From positions 1 through 20,154 of the forward strand of contig DUIP01000186.1 in the NCBI GenBank assembly GCA_013330285.1: DNA of 20,154 nt, read 5' to 3'. This document shows, in pieces, positions 1 through 13,400 of the stretch (within the stretch, counting starts at the first letter, position 1; every line of letters starts with the position of its first letter). Source of the stretch: Candidatus Poseidoniaceae archaeon. GTDB lineage: Archaea > Thermoplasmatota > Poseidoniia > Poseidoniales > Poseidoniaceae. The position numbers and the translations under genes were made by a program. The notes under the pieces are model-generated. The model was not told the DNA's origin and made no database searches. It saw only the letters and a program-made list of their open reading frames with translations.

Positions 1-86
1 AGCATGATGTCGACAACAGCATCTCTGAGTTCTTTCAGGTTGGCCTTCGCTTCAATGCTTGGCCGCACCAAACCGCTCAACTCCAT
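1..86 (-). CDS. Unidentified protein, N-terminal fragment cut by the window edge
   Basis: On the minus strand an ATG at base 86 opens a frame that runs without a stop to base 1, giving 28 codons. The peptide begins MELSGLVRPSIEAK and continues with a probable amphipathic helix (NLKELRDAVVDIM). The start lies inside the last codons of the thioesterase gene, a 10-nt overlap of the kind seen for translationally coupled genes, so the two are probably co-transcribed. There is no well-placed Shine-Dalgarno site, only a purine stretch (AAGGAAGG) about 20 nt upstream. Too little is present to recognise a family. It could also be a chance open stretch, but the overlap and lack of stop codons favour a real gene. 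Confidence 0.5.
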   Translation of the reverse strand, partial: MELSGLVRPSIEAKANLKELRDAVVDIM

Positions 87-544
87 CGGTGGTAAGCGGG
101 ATGGCCTTCCTTCACAGCAACGAATAGCCCTTTGCCTGTGGCGCAAACTTTTCCATCTGCCTCCAGAAGCAACTCGACCTGTACCTTGCTTCCTTCGATA
201 GAAATCACTTGACTTGTGATATGCAAAGCTGTGTCTTTGGGTGTCGGCCTCCGGAGCTGAACGGAGTAAGAGGCAGTCACGGTGCAGGGTGGCTCATCTG
301 CGCCATCACGGTCCATCAGAGCTACCGCTGCTGTCCAGTTCCCATGGCAATCGAGCAATGTTCCGATGATCCCTCCATTCACCATGCCTGGAAATGCTTG
401 GTGATGTGGCTCCGGGGTGTATTCCATACGCAGGCCATTCTCAATGCGATGGCTATCAATTCTGAGGCCTTTCTCATTGGCAGGCCCACAACCAAAACAG
501 ATGGATGAGGGAGCGTACTGTTGTTGCACTCCGGGTTGGCTCAT
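77..544 (-). CDS. PaaI-type hotdog-fold thioesterase
   Basis: Predicted 155-residue hotdog thioesterase, the single-domain type that hydrolyses acyl-CoA or related thioesters in the cytoplasm. Seen: a cysteine-rich entry motif CFGCGPANEKGL at residues 16-27, the central helix motif MVNGGIIGTLLDCHG at 54-68 with the conserved NGG turn and Asp65 expected near the active site, and a strand motif VTASYSVQLRRPTP at 89-102. Length fits the family. I chose the ATG at 544; a GTG at 568 is in frame, but a TATA-like GATAAG (bases 583-588, minus) would place the transcript start near 559, upstream of the ATG and downstream of the GTG. The substrate cannot be told from sequence. The downstream gene overlaps its stop, so the pair probably forms an operon. 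Confidence 0.85.
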   Translation of the reverse strand: MSQPGVQQQYAPSSICFGCGPANEKGLRIDSHRIENGLRMEYTPEPHHQAFPGMVNGGIIGTLLDCHGNWTAAVALMDRDGADEPPCTVTASYSVQLRRPTPKDTALHITSQVISIEGSKVQVELLLEADGKVCATGKGLFVAVKEGHPAYHRWS

Positions 545-582
545 GGTTGACGGTGAGGGCCAAAGCACTTCTTTTCTTTGCT

Positions 583-588
583 CTTATC
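583..588 (-). promoter_or_regulatory. Candidate TATA box for the thioesterase gene
   Basis: GATAAG on the minus strand lies 44 nt upstream of the thioesterase ATG. With the 29-nt box-to-start distance seen elsewhere in this window the transcript would begin near base 559 and carry a leader of about 15 nt. The same bases read CTTATC on the plus strand and could serve the zinc amidohydrolase gene with a 25-nt leader. This is a weak match in a 92-bp divergent gap. Confidence 0.25.
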
Positions 589-636
589 GAGTGAAACAAA
601 CGCAGTGTTCATGGGGGGTGCGGTCGTGAGAGAAGC

Positions 637-1971
637 ATGGCAGCAAAGAAATCACGTCGAAAGACGAAGGTTCGAGTTGCCCATGAACTTCCTAAACGTA
701 GACGAATCGCTATTCAAGAAGCGATGAATGCGCACAAATTGGAAGACAGGCCAGAATGGGATCGAAGTGCTGATTGGGGCAATGTCAAATTCTATAGAAA
801 GACAATCAAGCCAGGCACTATGCGAACCATATCCCTGCCACTTCTCGAAACCGACCTCGGCGATCCTTGGCCAATCCCAGTCACCATCCTGCACGGCATT
901 CGCCCCGGTCCAACCATCACCGTGCTTGGAGGTGTTCACGGTGACGAACTCACAGGGCCATCCGCTTGTACACACTTACTTTCAAACGCATTCACAGATA
1001 TTGGTAAACCACTCGATCCTGCGCAGATGGCAGGCACAATACGAATTGTGCCAATCATTAATCTGCCAGGATACCGGTCGAAATCTCGATACTTCCCCGA
1101 TGGCCGTGATTTGAATAGGCAATTTCCTGGAGATTTCAAGGGTTCCACGACACGAAGAGTTGCTGCTCAACTGTGGAAGTATTTGCTGAATGACGTCGAC
1201 GCTATCGTTGATCTACACAGCGCTGGAAAAGGCAGGTCAAACATGCCACAAGTTCGTGCAGACTTGGCTCATGCTGGTTCGAACATCCTCGCGAAGACCT
1301 TTGGAATTGAAATCATTCTTGATTCGAAGCCACCATCCGGATCACTACGAAAAGTGGCGGTAAGCAAGGACATTCCATCAATCACCTACGAGGGAGGTGG
1401 GGCAAATTTACTCGATCATGAATCGGTCAATGTCGCCATCCAAGGCGTGGTTAATGTGTTGAAATCTCTTCGCATGATCCCCGGTAACCCGAACCGTCCA
1501 CGTTTCAGGATGTTAGCGAGTGGGTCTCATTGGCTACGGTCTGGCGAAGGTGGACTTCTCGACATGTTCGTGAGTTCTGGTTCTGTGATGCGAGAGGGCG
1601 AAGTCATTGCAACAGTTTCCGACCCTGCAAACCCTGGCCTCACCGTCGATATTGTCGCTCCGGAAGATGGATTGCTGATCGGTGCTGCCACGAACCCGTT
1701 CACCGCTGCTGGCATGCCAGTTGGACATTTCCTTCCAATATCGAAGCACATCAAGTTACTTCAAGATCAGATTGACCAGCACGGTAGGTTCCTTGTCTGC
1801 GGTTCACAAAATGATGCTGTATGGCGCGAAGAAACCGATATTGATGAAGTTGCACTCGAAGGCGAGTGGAGCGGCGGTGGGGTTGATTCTGAATGGGTTG
1901 GCTCTAAACCCACCTTGCATCACGCATCAGAGGACGCCTTTGCTGAGCAAGAAGAAGAGAATGAATCGTAA
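637..1971 (+). CDS. Succinylglutamate desuccinylase/aspartoacylase family zinc hydrolase
   Basis: Predicted 444-residue zinc amidohydrolase of the AstE/AspA branch of the M14 carboxypeptidase fold; family members remove acyl groups from N-acyl amino acids or related amides. Zinc ligands and active site are visible: GGVHGDE at 98-104 (His101, Glu104), DLNRQFPG at 158-165 with the substrate-binding Asn-Arg pair, DLHSAG at 192-197 (His194), and TYEGGG at 250-255 with the catalytic Glu252. Residues about 295-390 form a second, beta-rich domain (LLDMFVSSGSVMREGEVIA) resembling the lipoyl-like module common in this family. The N-terminus is strongly basic (KKSRRKTK) and the C-terminus acidic, both beyond the usual core. 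It stops exactly where the convergent synthase gene stops. The true substrate is unknown; aspartoacylase, desuccinylase and deacetylase activities are all possible. Confidence 0.85.
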   Translation: MAAKKSRRKTKVRVAHELPKRRRIAIQEAMNAHKLEDRPEWDRSADWGNVKFYRKTIKPGTMRTISLPLLETDLGDPWPIPVTILHGIRPGPTITVLGGVHGDELTGPSACTHLLSNAFTDIGKPLDPAQMAGTIRIVPIINLPGYRSKSRYFPDGRDLNRQFPGDFKGSTTRRVAAQLWKYLLNDVDAIVDLHSAGKGRSNMPQVRADLAHAGSNILAKTFGIEIILDSKPPSGSLRKVAVSKDIPSITYEGGGANLLDHESVNVAIQGVVNVLKSLRMIPGNPNRPRFRMLASGSHWLRSGEGGLLDMFVSSGSVMREGEVIATVSDPANPGLTVDIVAPEDGLLIGAATNPFTAAGMPVGHFLPISKHIKLLQDQIDQHGRFLVCGSQNDAVWREETDIDEVALEGEWSGGGVDSEWVGSKPTLHHASEDAFAEQEEENES

Positions 1972-3225
1972 TCACGATTGGAAGGCTGCGACAGCAGACT
2001 CGACTTCTTCATCGGTCATGTTTCGTCGTTGGCTCTTGGCCACTTCAAACAGATGAGCAACAAGTTCGTCAGTTGCTTCGTGACCGTTTTGTTCCAACCA
2101 CCAAATGATGTTGGAGCGACCTGCCATATGGCCGATTCGGATCACTTGTTTCAAGCCGAAGTCGCCTGCTGGGACACCAGAGTAGACACGATCTGCTAAC
2201 CAATCATCACCCTTGCGCATGGCCTTGATGACCGCTGAGGCGTGAACTCCTGTTCCTGTTTCGAAGGCATCCTCGCCAAAGACTGGATAATTCCGTGACA
2301 GTGGAACCTCAATGTACTCGTGAGCTTTCTTGACATAGGCATCAAGCTTTGTGAGGTCATTATCGATGACCCCCATGAGTTTGAGGTTGACGAGGGTTTG
2401 GTCGAGTGGTGCATTCCCTGCACGCTCCCCGACACCCAAAGCAGTGCCATGAATCACATCTGCACCGGCTTCGACGGCTGCGATATTGTTGGCAACACCC
2501 AATCCTCGGTCTTGATGACCATGCCAGTTGACCTCGATTTCGTTTCGCTTGTATCCACCATCTTTGATGACCTCTTCGTCGATGAAATGGAGCAGTTGCT
2601 TCACACCGTTTGGCGTGACGTGACCACAGGTGTCACAGACGCAGAGTCTTCGAGCACCAAGTTCCATGGCTCGCAAGTAAATCTGTTTGACATCCTCAGG
2701 TTTTGAACGGGTTGTGTCTTCGGTAACAAACATGACTGGAACATCGTTGTCAACAGCGTAGGATACTGCTTTCTCCATCGTGGAGAGGAGCTTTTCCATG
2801 GTCCAACCTTCAGTGTACTGTCGAATCGGACTTGTACCCAAGAACGCACTTGCTTGAATCGGCACGCCGTATTTCTGTTGAAGATCAACCAATGGTTCAA
2901 TGTCGTTCATCAGTGTACGCACCGCTGCACCTGGTCGAATGTTGAAATCGTTGTCGATGATGTGGGAGACCATGGCTTCAATGTGCTCCAAGTGGAATGG
3001 TCCTGCCCCAGGTAGCCCGAGATCGACCTTCTGCATGCCAAGGTCTTCCATGAAGGTCAAAAGTTCAATCTTTTGTTCAATGGTGGGGTTTCGTGCGCTT
3101 GGGCTCTGCAATCCATCACGGAGAGTTTCATCATCAAACCAAACACCATGAGGGTGATTTGCAGGGTTTCGCGCAAGATCATACTCGACTTTATTCCAAT
3201 CGTAAATCAAAGAACGTTCATCCAT
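1972..3225 (-). CDS. 2-isopropylmalate/homocitrate/citramalate synthase family protein
   Basis: Predicted 417-residue DRE-TIM metallolyase that would condense acetyl-CoA with a 2-oxoacid. Seen: DETLRDG at 32-38 (metal-binding Asp and catalytic Arg), TEDTTRS near 168-174, CDTCGH near 197-202, the metal-binding His pair in WHGHQDRG (His235, His237), GVGERAGNAPLD at 264-275 and GTGVHAS near 324-330. Those motifs match isopropylmalate and homocitrate synthases, although RDGLQ at the first motif is also reminiscent of HMG-CoA lyases. It is too short for the full leucine-feedback regulatory domain of LeuA, so homocitrate synthase, citramalate synthase or Re-citrate synthase remain possible. I chose the ATG at 3225, preceded by GGTGAT five bases upstream, over an in-frame TTG at 3231. 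It lies 84 bp behind gyrA on the same strand with no clear promoter between, so read-through from the gyrase operon is likely. Confidence 0.85.
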   Translation of the reverse strand: MDERSLIYDWNKVEYDLARNPANHPHGVWFDDETLRDGLQSPSARNPTIEQKIELLTFMEDLGMQKVDLGLPGAGPFHLEHIEAMVSHIIDNDFNIRPGAAVRTLMNDIEPLVDLQQKYGVPIQASAFLGTSPIRQYTEGWTMEKLLSTMEKAVSYAVDNDVPVMFVTEDTTRSKPEDVKQIYLRAMELGARRLCVCDTCGHVTPNGVKQLLHFIDEEVIKDGGYKRNEIEVNWHGHQDRGLGVANNIAAVEAGADVIHGTALGVGERAGNAPLDQTLVNLKLMGVIDNDLTKLDAYVKKAHEYIEVPLSRNYPVFGEDAFETGTGVHASAVIKAMRKGDDWLADRVYSGVPAGDFGLKQVIRIGHMAGRSNIIWWLEQNGHEATDELVAHLFEVAKSQRRNMTDEEVESAVAAFQS

Positions 3226-3230
3226 AGACA

Positions 3231-3236
3231 ATCACC
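3231..3236 (-). promoter_or_regulatory. Shine-Dalgarno site of the isopropylmalate/homocitrate synthase-like gene
   Basis: GGTGAT on the minus strand ends five bases before the ATG at 3225. It overlaps the alternative TTG at 3231, which therefore cannot use it. This decides the start codon. Confidence 0.55.
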
Positions 3237-3309
3237 ACGCTCGCCAAATCATGGCCGGCGCATTCGATGACAAACCGAAGTCATGTTTGAAGGCGTCGCT
3301 GCGCCATCA

Positions 3310-8149
<4,840 letters not shown>

Positions 8150-8193
8150 CTATACCTCGCACTCCCCTACAATATTACCCTGTGACGAGGGGG

Positions 8194-8199
8194 TATAAA
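8194..8199 (-). promoter_or_regulatory. Candidate TATA box for the gyrase operon
   Basis: TTTATA on the minus strand is the best archaeal TATA match upstream of gyrB. It would start transcription near 8170 and give a leader of about 125 nt that carries the Shine-Dalgarno site and the repeated elements. On the plus strand it reads TATAAA and could also be used toward aroD. A second candidate (minus AAATATAC near 8078) would start transcription close to base 8050 and remove most of the Shine-Dalgarno site. Confidence 0.35.
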
Positions 8200-8336
8200 G
8201 GTAGTGCAATATCCCCTTCTTAGACCCGTAAAAAACCCCTAAATTAAGACATTCAAAACCATCAATTCCAACCCCAATCTCGGCGTCAAAAAGACATGAA
8301 TTTCAACCAATCTCAGCGAACAGCCCATGCGAGAGC

Positions 8337-8342
8337 GTTAAG
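8337..8342 (+). promoter_or_regulatory. Candidate TATA box giving a leaderless aroD transcript
   Basis: GTTAAG begins 29 nt upstream of the aroD ATG, the same distance as the TTTAAG boxes before the M28 gene and the last gene of the window, with one base changed. No Shine-Dalgarno site precedes aroD. It is preceded by a purine-rich CGAGAGC that could act as the TFB-recognition element. Confidence 0.5.
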
Positions 8343-8365
8343 AAGCGGGCCCAAGTCCGAAAGGC

Positions 8366-9163
8366 ATGGCTGACCCGTTGGTTTGTGTGTCCCTCGAAGG
8401 AACAACTGTGAAAGAAATGCTCGATGAAGCGGCCCGTGCAGGAATTGCAGGCGCTGATTTGATCGAAGTTCGATTCGACCGATTGTACCTGAGTCGACCT
8501 GAGCCAACCGTCACAGAAAACGAAGAAGGTGAAGTGACAAAAACCATGCCTCCCGCCAATGAGTGGCCTGTTCGAGACTTCACCGATATCGATGTTGATG
8601 CATCGATTACTGCTCTAAAAGAAGGCATTGCCCTTCCTGTCATTTTCACTGCCCGACCCGTTCGAGAAGGTGGATACTTTTCAGGTGACGAAGCACAACG
8701 TATTGACGTGCTCAAGCAAGGCATCGCTTCGGGAGCGACCTGGGTTGATCTCGAACTCTCCATCAAGGAAAAAGACCGCACAGCCCTCGTAGAAGAAGCA
8801 AAGAAAGCATCCTGCAAGATCGTCGCATCGATGCACGACACCGATAGCACACCAAGCGCCGAAGAGATTCAAAACATCATCACATCGAACGCTGAAATGG
8901 GCGACATGGTCAAATTCTGCGGCACAGTCAACGATCACCAAGATGCGCTTCAGATTGTTGAAGCCACTCACGCATTGGCCTCAGAAAAAGTAGCCTACGC
9001 TGCAATGGCCCTTGGCAACGGTGGCGATTGGGCTCGTTTGCACGCTCCAGTCCTCAACCAAGCCATGGTTTATGCAACGATGCGCAACGAATTCCGACTC
9101 TCCGATAAAGGGCTTGTCAACGTACGGGACCTCAAGGAAGCCTGGAATTTGCTAGAATACTGA
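8366..9163 (+). CDS. aroD: Type I 3-dehydroquinate dehydratase
   Basis: 265-residue class I dehydroquinase, third step of the shikimate pathway (3-dehydroquinate to 3-dehydroshikimate), cytoplasmic TIM barrel. Seen: substrate-binding LIEVRFDRL at 32-40, TARPVREGGYFSGDE at 95-109, catalytic His157 in VASMHDTD at 153-160, the Schiff-base Lys183 in MVKFCGTVND at 181-190, and the C-terminal RLHAPVLNQ (Arg224). About 25 residues at 44-70 are additional to the compact bacterial enzyme. The C-terminal closing loop reads SDKGLVNVRDL; the Gln that usually follows the Gly in this loop (Gln236 in Escherichia coli) appears to be Leu250. It is transcribed alone, divergently from gyrB, with a start lacking a Shine-Dalgarno site and a TATA-like box at -29, so it is probably leaderless. 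Confidence 0.95.
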   Translation: MADPLVCVSLEGTTVKEMLDEAARAGIAGADLIEVRFDRLYLSRPEPTVTENEEGEVTKTMPPANEWPVRDFTDIDVDASITALKEGIALPVIFTARPVREGGYFSGDEAQRIDVLKQGIASGATWVDLELSIKEKDRTALVEEAKKASCKIVASMHDTDSTPSAEEIQNIITSNAEMGDMVKFCGTVNDHQDALQIVEATHALASEKVAYAAMALGNGGDWARLHAPVLNQAMVYATMRNEFRLSDKGLVNVRDLKEAWNLLEY

Positions 9164-9190
9164 GCCATAAGGGCGTCTGAGAGGCGAGCA

Positions 9191-9204
9191 GGGCTTGTCA
9201 GCCC
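9191..9204. terminator. Small GC-rich hairpin between convergent genes
   Basis: GGGCT and AGCCC pair perfectly around the 4-nt loop TGTC in the 51-bp gap between the convergent aroD and surface-protein genes. It could end both transcripts, but no clear T-run follows and archaeal termination relies mainly on T-runs, so the role is uncertain. Confidence 0.35.
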
Positions 9205-9214
9205 CCGATTGTCG

Positions 9215-10417
9215 TCAAAGGTCCAATTCTTCACCTGAAGGCACATTCATCGACTCGGGCGGAGGCGTTGTCAACAACTGACCTGCCTGAGGTGGCACAG
9301 CAACTCCTGGTAATTGATCGGGCAAGGGTGAATTTGGTTGACCAATCGTTTGTGGCATTGGGGCCACAGGCATTGTCGGCGAGGGGACCTCTTGGCCAAA
9401 TTGAGGCAAATCTGCTGGCCGTTCAAGTGAAGGGACAAGCCCCTCCGAGGCATCTTTGGGCGAGAGCCCTGCTTTCATGTACCTTGCATTAAGGATGAAA
9501 GGAGCTGCTAAAGCACCAAGTAAAACAACCATGAAGGTAAGAGCAACGGTGTAAGGAGGCAGGATCAATGAACGGCTTGTCGTGACAATAGTGACATCAG
9601 CAGCAATCGTTACATCTGGCGCATCTGAATCATAGTCATGGATATTGTCCCAAGCATCAACAATGAGGTAGAAGTCTTGCCAGTCCGCACCCCCCCATAT
9701 TGGAGTGTAAACCTCGGCTTTGTCGAGGTTCAAGGCAAAGTTGACCGAACTTACACGCTCATATTCATGTGAATCGCGGTATGATTTCCAGCCAAGTGGA
9801 TTCCAACTTCGCCATTCTGGAGGGATGTCGCTCAACGACTCTTCCAAGTCACCTTCGTAGCACCACCAGGTTTCTCGCTGGCTACATTCATAGGAGGAAC
9901 GGTAGGAATCATATTCTGCTGTTGTCAGCAAGTAGACATCGCCTGTGACGGGGTTTGCATCTGCATCTTGTAGCGTCACACAGATGGTTGTACGGTGGGT
10001 TGCTGAAAGATTCAATCGCAGTACGCCAGCACTGTTGTTGCCGATCAGCATCGTTGTGTAGTGGCTTGTTTCAAGTGGCTCAAGAACTGGTAAGTTCCAC
10101 ATGTTTTGTTGGTACATCCATGGCTCTTCGGGCCCAAGACCGGATTGAGCGGCATTTTGTTGGGAGGGCCCATTTTGATCCTCCTCGTAATAGTAATCGT
10201 CTTCGTAGTACCTTCCATCATAATACGGGTCATAACTGCCAGAATAATGTGGAACGAGAGCCATGCGTTGCATGGTTTGATTCCATTCAATTGCTTGCGT
10301 ATCACCTTGGCAAGCATCTGCAGCTTGGGCATGAGTGAGGATTGGCGTTGAAAACGCACCCGATAAAACAGGCATCATCATGATGAGGACCAATGTCAAA
10401 GCCATGTGATTTCGCAT
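9215..10417 (-). CDS. Secreted, membrane-anchored surface protein with Tyr/acid-rich segment
   Basis: Unrecognised 400-residue protein with a clear topology. Residues 1-32 form a signal peptide (hydrophobic LTLVLIMMMPVLSGAF, probable cleavage after THAQA). Residues 58-81 are an unusual Tyr/Asp/Glu-rich stretch (YYDGRYYEDDYYYEED). An extracellular domain of about 110-280 follows with four cysteines, three close together (146, 178, 186) and an early Cys36. A transmembrane helix spans about 284-309, and the cytoplasmic tail from 310 on is rich in Pro and Gln. ATG at 10417 is chosen because GGAGGT ends seven bases before it; the ATG at 10423 lies one base from that site. It begins 54 bp after the PKD metalloprotease on the same strand, so it is probably co-transcribed and may be a partner or membrane tether for it. 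No function can be named. Confidence 0.8.
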   Translation of the reverse strand: MRNHMALTLVLIMMMPVLSGAFSTPILTHAQAADACQGDTQAIEWNQTMQRMALVPHYSGSYDPYYDGRYYEDDYYYEEDQNGPSQQNAAQSGLGPEEPWMYQQNMWNLPVLEPLETSHYTTMLIGNNSAGVLRLNLSATHRTTICVTLQDADANPVTGDVYLLTTAEYDSYRSSYECSQRETWWCYEGDLEESLSDIPPEWRSWNPLGWKSYRDSHEYERVSSVNFALNLDKAEVYTPIWGGADWQDFYLIVDAWDNIHDYDSDAPDVTIAADVTIVTTSRSLILPPYTVALTFMVVLLGALAAPFILNARYMKAGLSPKDASEGLVPSLERPADLPQFGQEVPSPTMPVAPMPQTIGQPNSPLPDQLPGVAVPPQAGQLLTTPPPESMNVPSGEELDL

Positions 10418-10424
10418 ACTCATG

Positions 10425-10430
10425 ACCTCC
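10425..10430 (-). promoter_or_regulatory. Shine-Dalgarno site of the Tyr-rich surface protein gene
   Basis: GGAGGT on the minus strand ends seven bases before the ATG at 10417 and only one base before the ATG at 10423, favouring the second ATG. Confidence 0.65.
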
Positions 10431-10471
10431 CTACAAAGTTCGCTGAACTTGAAGGTTCAAGGTAGTAGCGG

Positions 10472-13400
10472 TCAACCGCGCCTTCGAAGTGGGCGAACAT
10501 ACCCACTGTCATCGCTTCGACGCTCATCTTTTGATAAAATCCCTGGTGCAGGCGGTGGCGTGTGGTGATCCATGCCGAGTAAACCACCTTGGTTCTCAAC
10601 GAGTTCCACATCTGCATAAGATTCTGCGGCCTGCTTTGCTTCATCTTCAAGATCCGAAGGTTCACGCATAACGAGGTATCCAAGGATAAGGGCCACGGCA
10701 ATGAGGGCGACAAAGGTAGCAAGGTCTGAGCCCGCTTCTGTAAGCCAACTCTTCCAATCATCAACACTGAAATCCGAAAGGGAAGGAGCTGCATTTGGTG
10801 GCGTACTTACTTCGATGTCTTGAGTCATCTCAACACACATGCCTAGGCCATCACAGACCTGAATCATGAGCGTGTAGACGCCCGGGTCTTCATAGGTCGC
10901 TGATATTCGAGAGGTCGAACCAGAAAGTGGGTCAACCCAATCGTCCGCAGGGTCGCCATTTTCATTTTCATCGACCTCAATGTCCAAGTCCCATCGCACA
11001 ACAAGGTCTGGGTTCAATGATTCATCCCGATCTGAAATTGAACCATCGTTGACGTTGGTATCCCTGTAGAGGGCAATGCCGAGATCAACTTCCAAATCTG
11101 AGATGTTTGCACTCAATGAGTTTGAATCCCCCGAGAAGATTTCATCAGGTATCAAGAGGTTATGAATCACAGGAGGGTGATCAACCAACACAGTGAATGA
11201 TGCCCGACTCACATCGCCAGTGCCAAAGGCATCACGGACAGTGAGGGTCACGGTGTATTCACCTGGAAGCGTGAATGCGTGCCAAGGCGAGGGTTCCGAG
11301 TTAATCGGCGATCCATCACCAAAGTCCCACGTGTACTGAACAAGGCCGTTCCAATCGGGAGATTCTGCCTCAAGTGGAATGTATTTGCCTTCGAACATAC
11401 GGTCACCATCCCGGGTGCCATCCGAGTCAAAATAGAGCAGTGTGTGTGGTGCAGCGTAGGTATCGCCTGCTTCGTTGAAGGTTCTCGACCACATGTCCGG
11501 CATCGTTCCTTCTTCGAAGGTGGTCGAATCTGTGATTAATTCTCCATCGATCCAAGCATCCAAGATTCGAACGGAGATAATTGGTAGTGGATTGGCCATC
11601 TCAATCGTAAGGATTCGTGGAGTGCTTGCCTCGCCCGCCTCATCAAAGACGACAAGGGTCACACTGTGAATGCCCGGTTCGGTGAAGGTGTGAGTAACCT
11701 GTGGTCGATCCCCAAAGGTCCCATCAGAAAAGGTCCAGTTGAATGTCAAATCTGATGAATCTCCGACGGTGCCATCCGGATCAAATGAATCCCTGCCATC
11801 GAAAGTGTAGGGGGTATCCACCTGGCCATCTTCGACTCTAAAATCAACCGTCGAAGAGCCTGTTGTCGCCGTTGTTCGGACAATGAAATCACTCACGGGG
11901 AGCTGATTGTGGACCATGACGCTCAGGGTGGTTGTAACGGAACTACCATCGTCATCTGTGACAGTCAGTACAACGGATTTCAACCCTGGAGAGTTCCAAG
12001 CAGGCATTGGGTTCGCGCTGTTCGAGGTTGTGGAGATAAATTCGTCCGTTCGGTCGCTAATACCTCCATCGAGGTTGACTCCATCCGGGAACGACCACTC
12101 GTAGGCAACAATAGTACCATCATCATCAGTGAATACATCCGGCATGACAATGGCCGTGTAGGTGTAGGTGGAAAGGTTATCAGTGAAAATTTGGAACGGG
12201 ATTCTGTTATTGACATTCACAATGATTTCTTTGATGCCCGTGTTGATTCCATCTGAAACTGTAAGCGTCAGGTTGTAGGTCGCAACAGTACCTGAAATAT
12301 CGCCCCATTCGTGGGCATATTCGTAAACGCCGATGCCCGAATCGATTGTACCATCGCCCCAGTCCCAACTGTACTCCAGTCGATCCGTTGGAACATTGTC
12401 GATGGTTCGAGCAGCAGAGAAGAGAATCAATTGATTGGTCAAGATGTTAATTTCATTCTCAATGACGACATTGTTCACCGTGATGATTGGCAATGGCGGG
12501 GTTGTGTCACTGACATTGATTTGCAGGACCGATGTTTCCGACCACGTGTTGCCTTGATCCATGACACGCAGCGTGACGTTGTAGACGCCAGCTGATTCGT
12601 AAGATCGCAGAGGTGATTTTAGACCCGAGGTGCTGTTATCTCCGAAATCCCAAGCATAGGCGATTGGAGCATCGAGGTAGGGCAACGAGTTGTTGTCCAA
12701 GGACAAGCCCCATGCGTCAAATCCATCGCCTGTGAACTGAACATTTTCCCACGTCTGCGTAGCGTTCGGGTCGAGGGTCCCATTTGCCGTTGGCTTCATG
12801 TTGTTGAGGACTTGGGGCGCTGTGGTAATGCTGTCAACAGTGGTTCCAATCATGTCCACCATGTCCATTTTGAAGGTGTATTGTCCGTTCAGAGGTGCGG
12901 TGAACCAAAACGATTCTTCTGTGGCCACACCGCCGCCTGCTGCAACCCTCTTGGTGAGGCGATCAACCTCAACACCTGACGCGTCAAGCACAGTCATGGT
13001 CACATCAAGGTCTTCAAAGAAGGCGTTCGAGAAGACCTCGTAGTCAATTTGAGCAGTATCGGGGGCGCCATCACCATCACGGTCGATTTGTGCGTCCGTT
13101 GCGGTCACAGTGAGGCTTGCAGGTGCTGTGATGCGTGCAGCTTCGATATCCACGGTGCCTTGAGGATACGATGAGCCGCACGAAGTGTAATCGCAATCAG
13201 CGACCGTACTTGCATACCATGTGATGGCCCATACCTCATTCGTGAGGTTCCCAAACCCTGGAACAAGAGCAGTAGCCACATTGTTTTGGAAATTAAGGTC
13301 GGTCACCGACCAAAGCCCGTCAGCAGTGGATTGACTGACGACAACACCATCGAATTGGCTCACATCAGCAGTCAAGCGCATGGTGAGAGGGGCTGGTGAT

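Noticed and set aside
545..568. Extension of the thioesterase to a GTG at 568
   Set aside because: It is in frame, but the likely TATA position would put the transcript start downstream of it, and the family needs no such extension.
209..629. Plus-strand open frames opposite the thioesterase gene
   Set aside because: They are antisense to a clear hotdog thioesterase and show no start signal or family motif.
8338..8850. A 170-codon minus-strand open frame overlapping aroD
   Set aside because: It is the antisense reading of aroD (Ser/Arg/Pro-rich, no motifs); aroD itself has catalytic residues and a promoter.
10420..10794. A 124-codon minus-strand frame at the end of the PKD protease gene
   Set aside because: It is an out-of-frame reading of the protease's membrane helix and tail; the real frame continues to 10472 with sensible topology.
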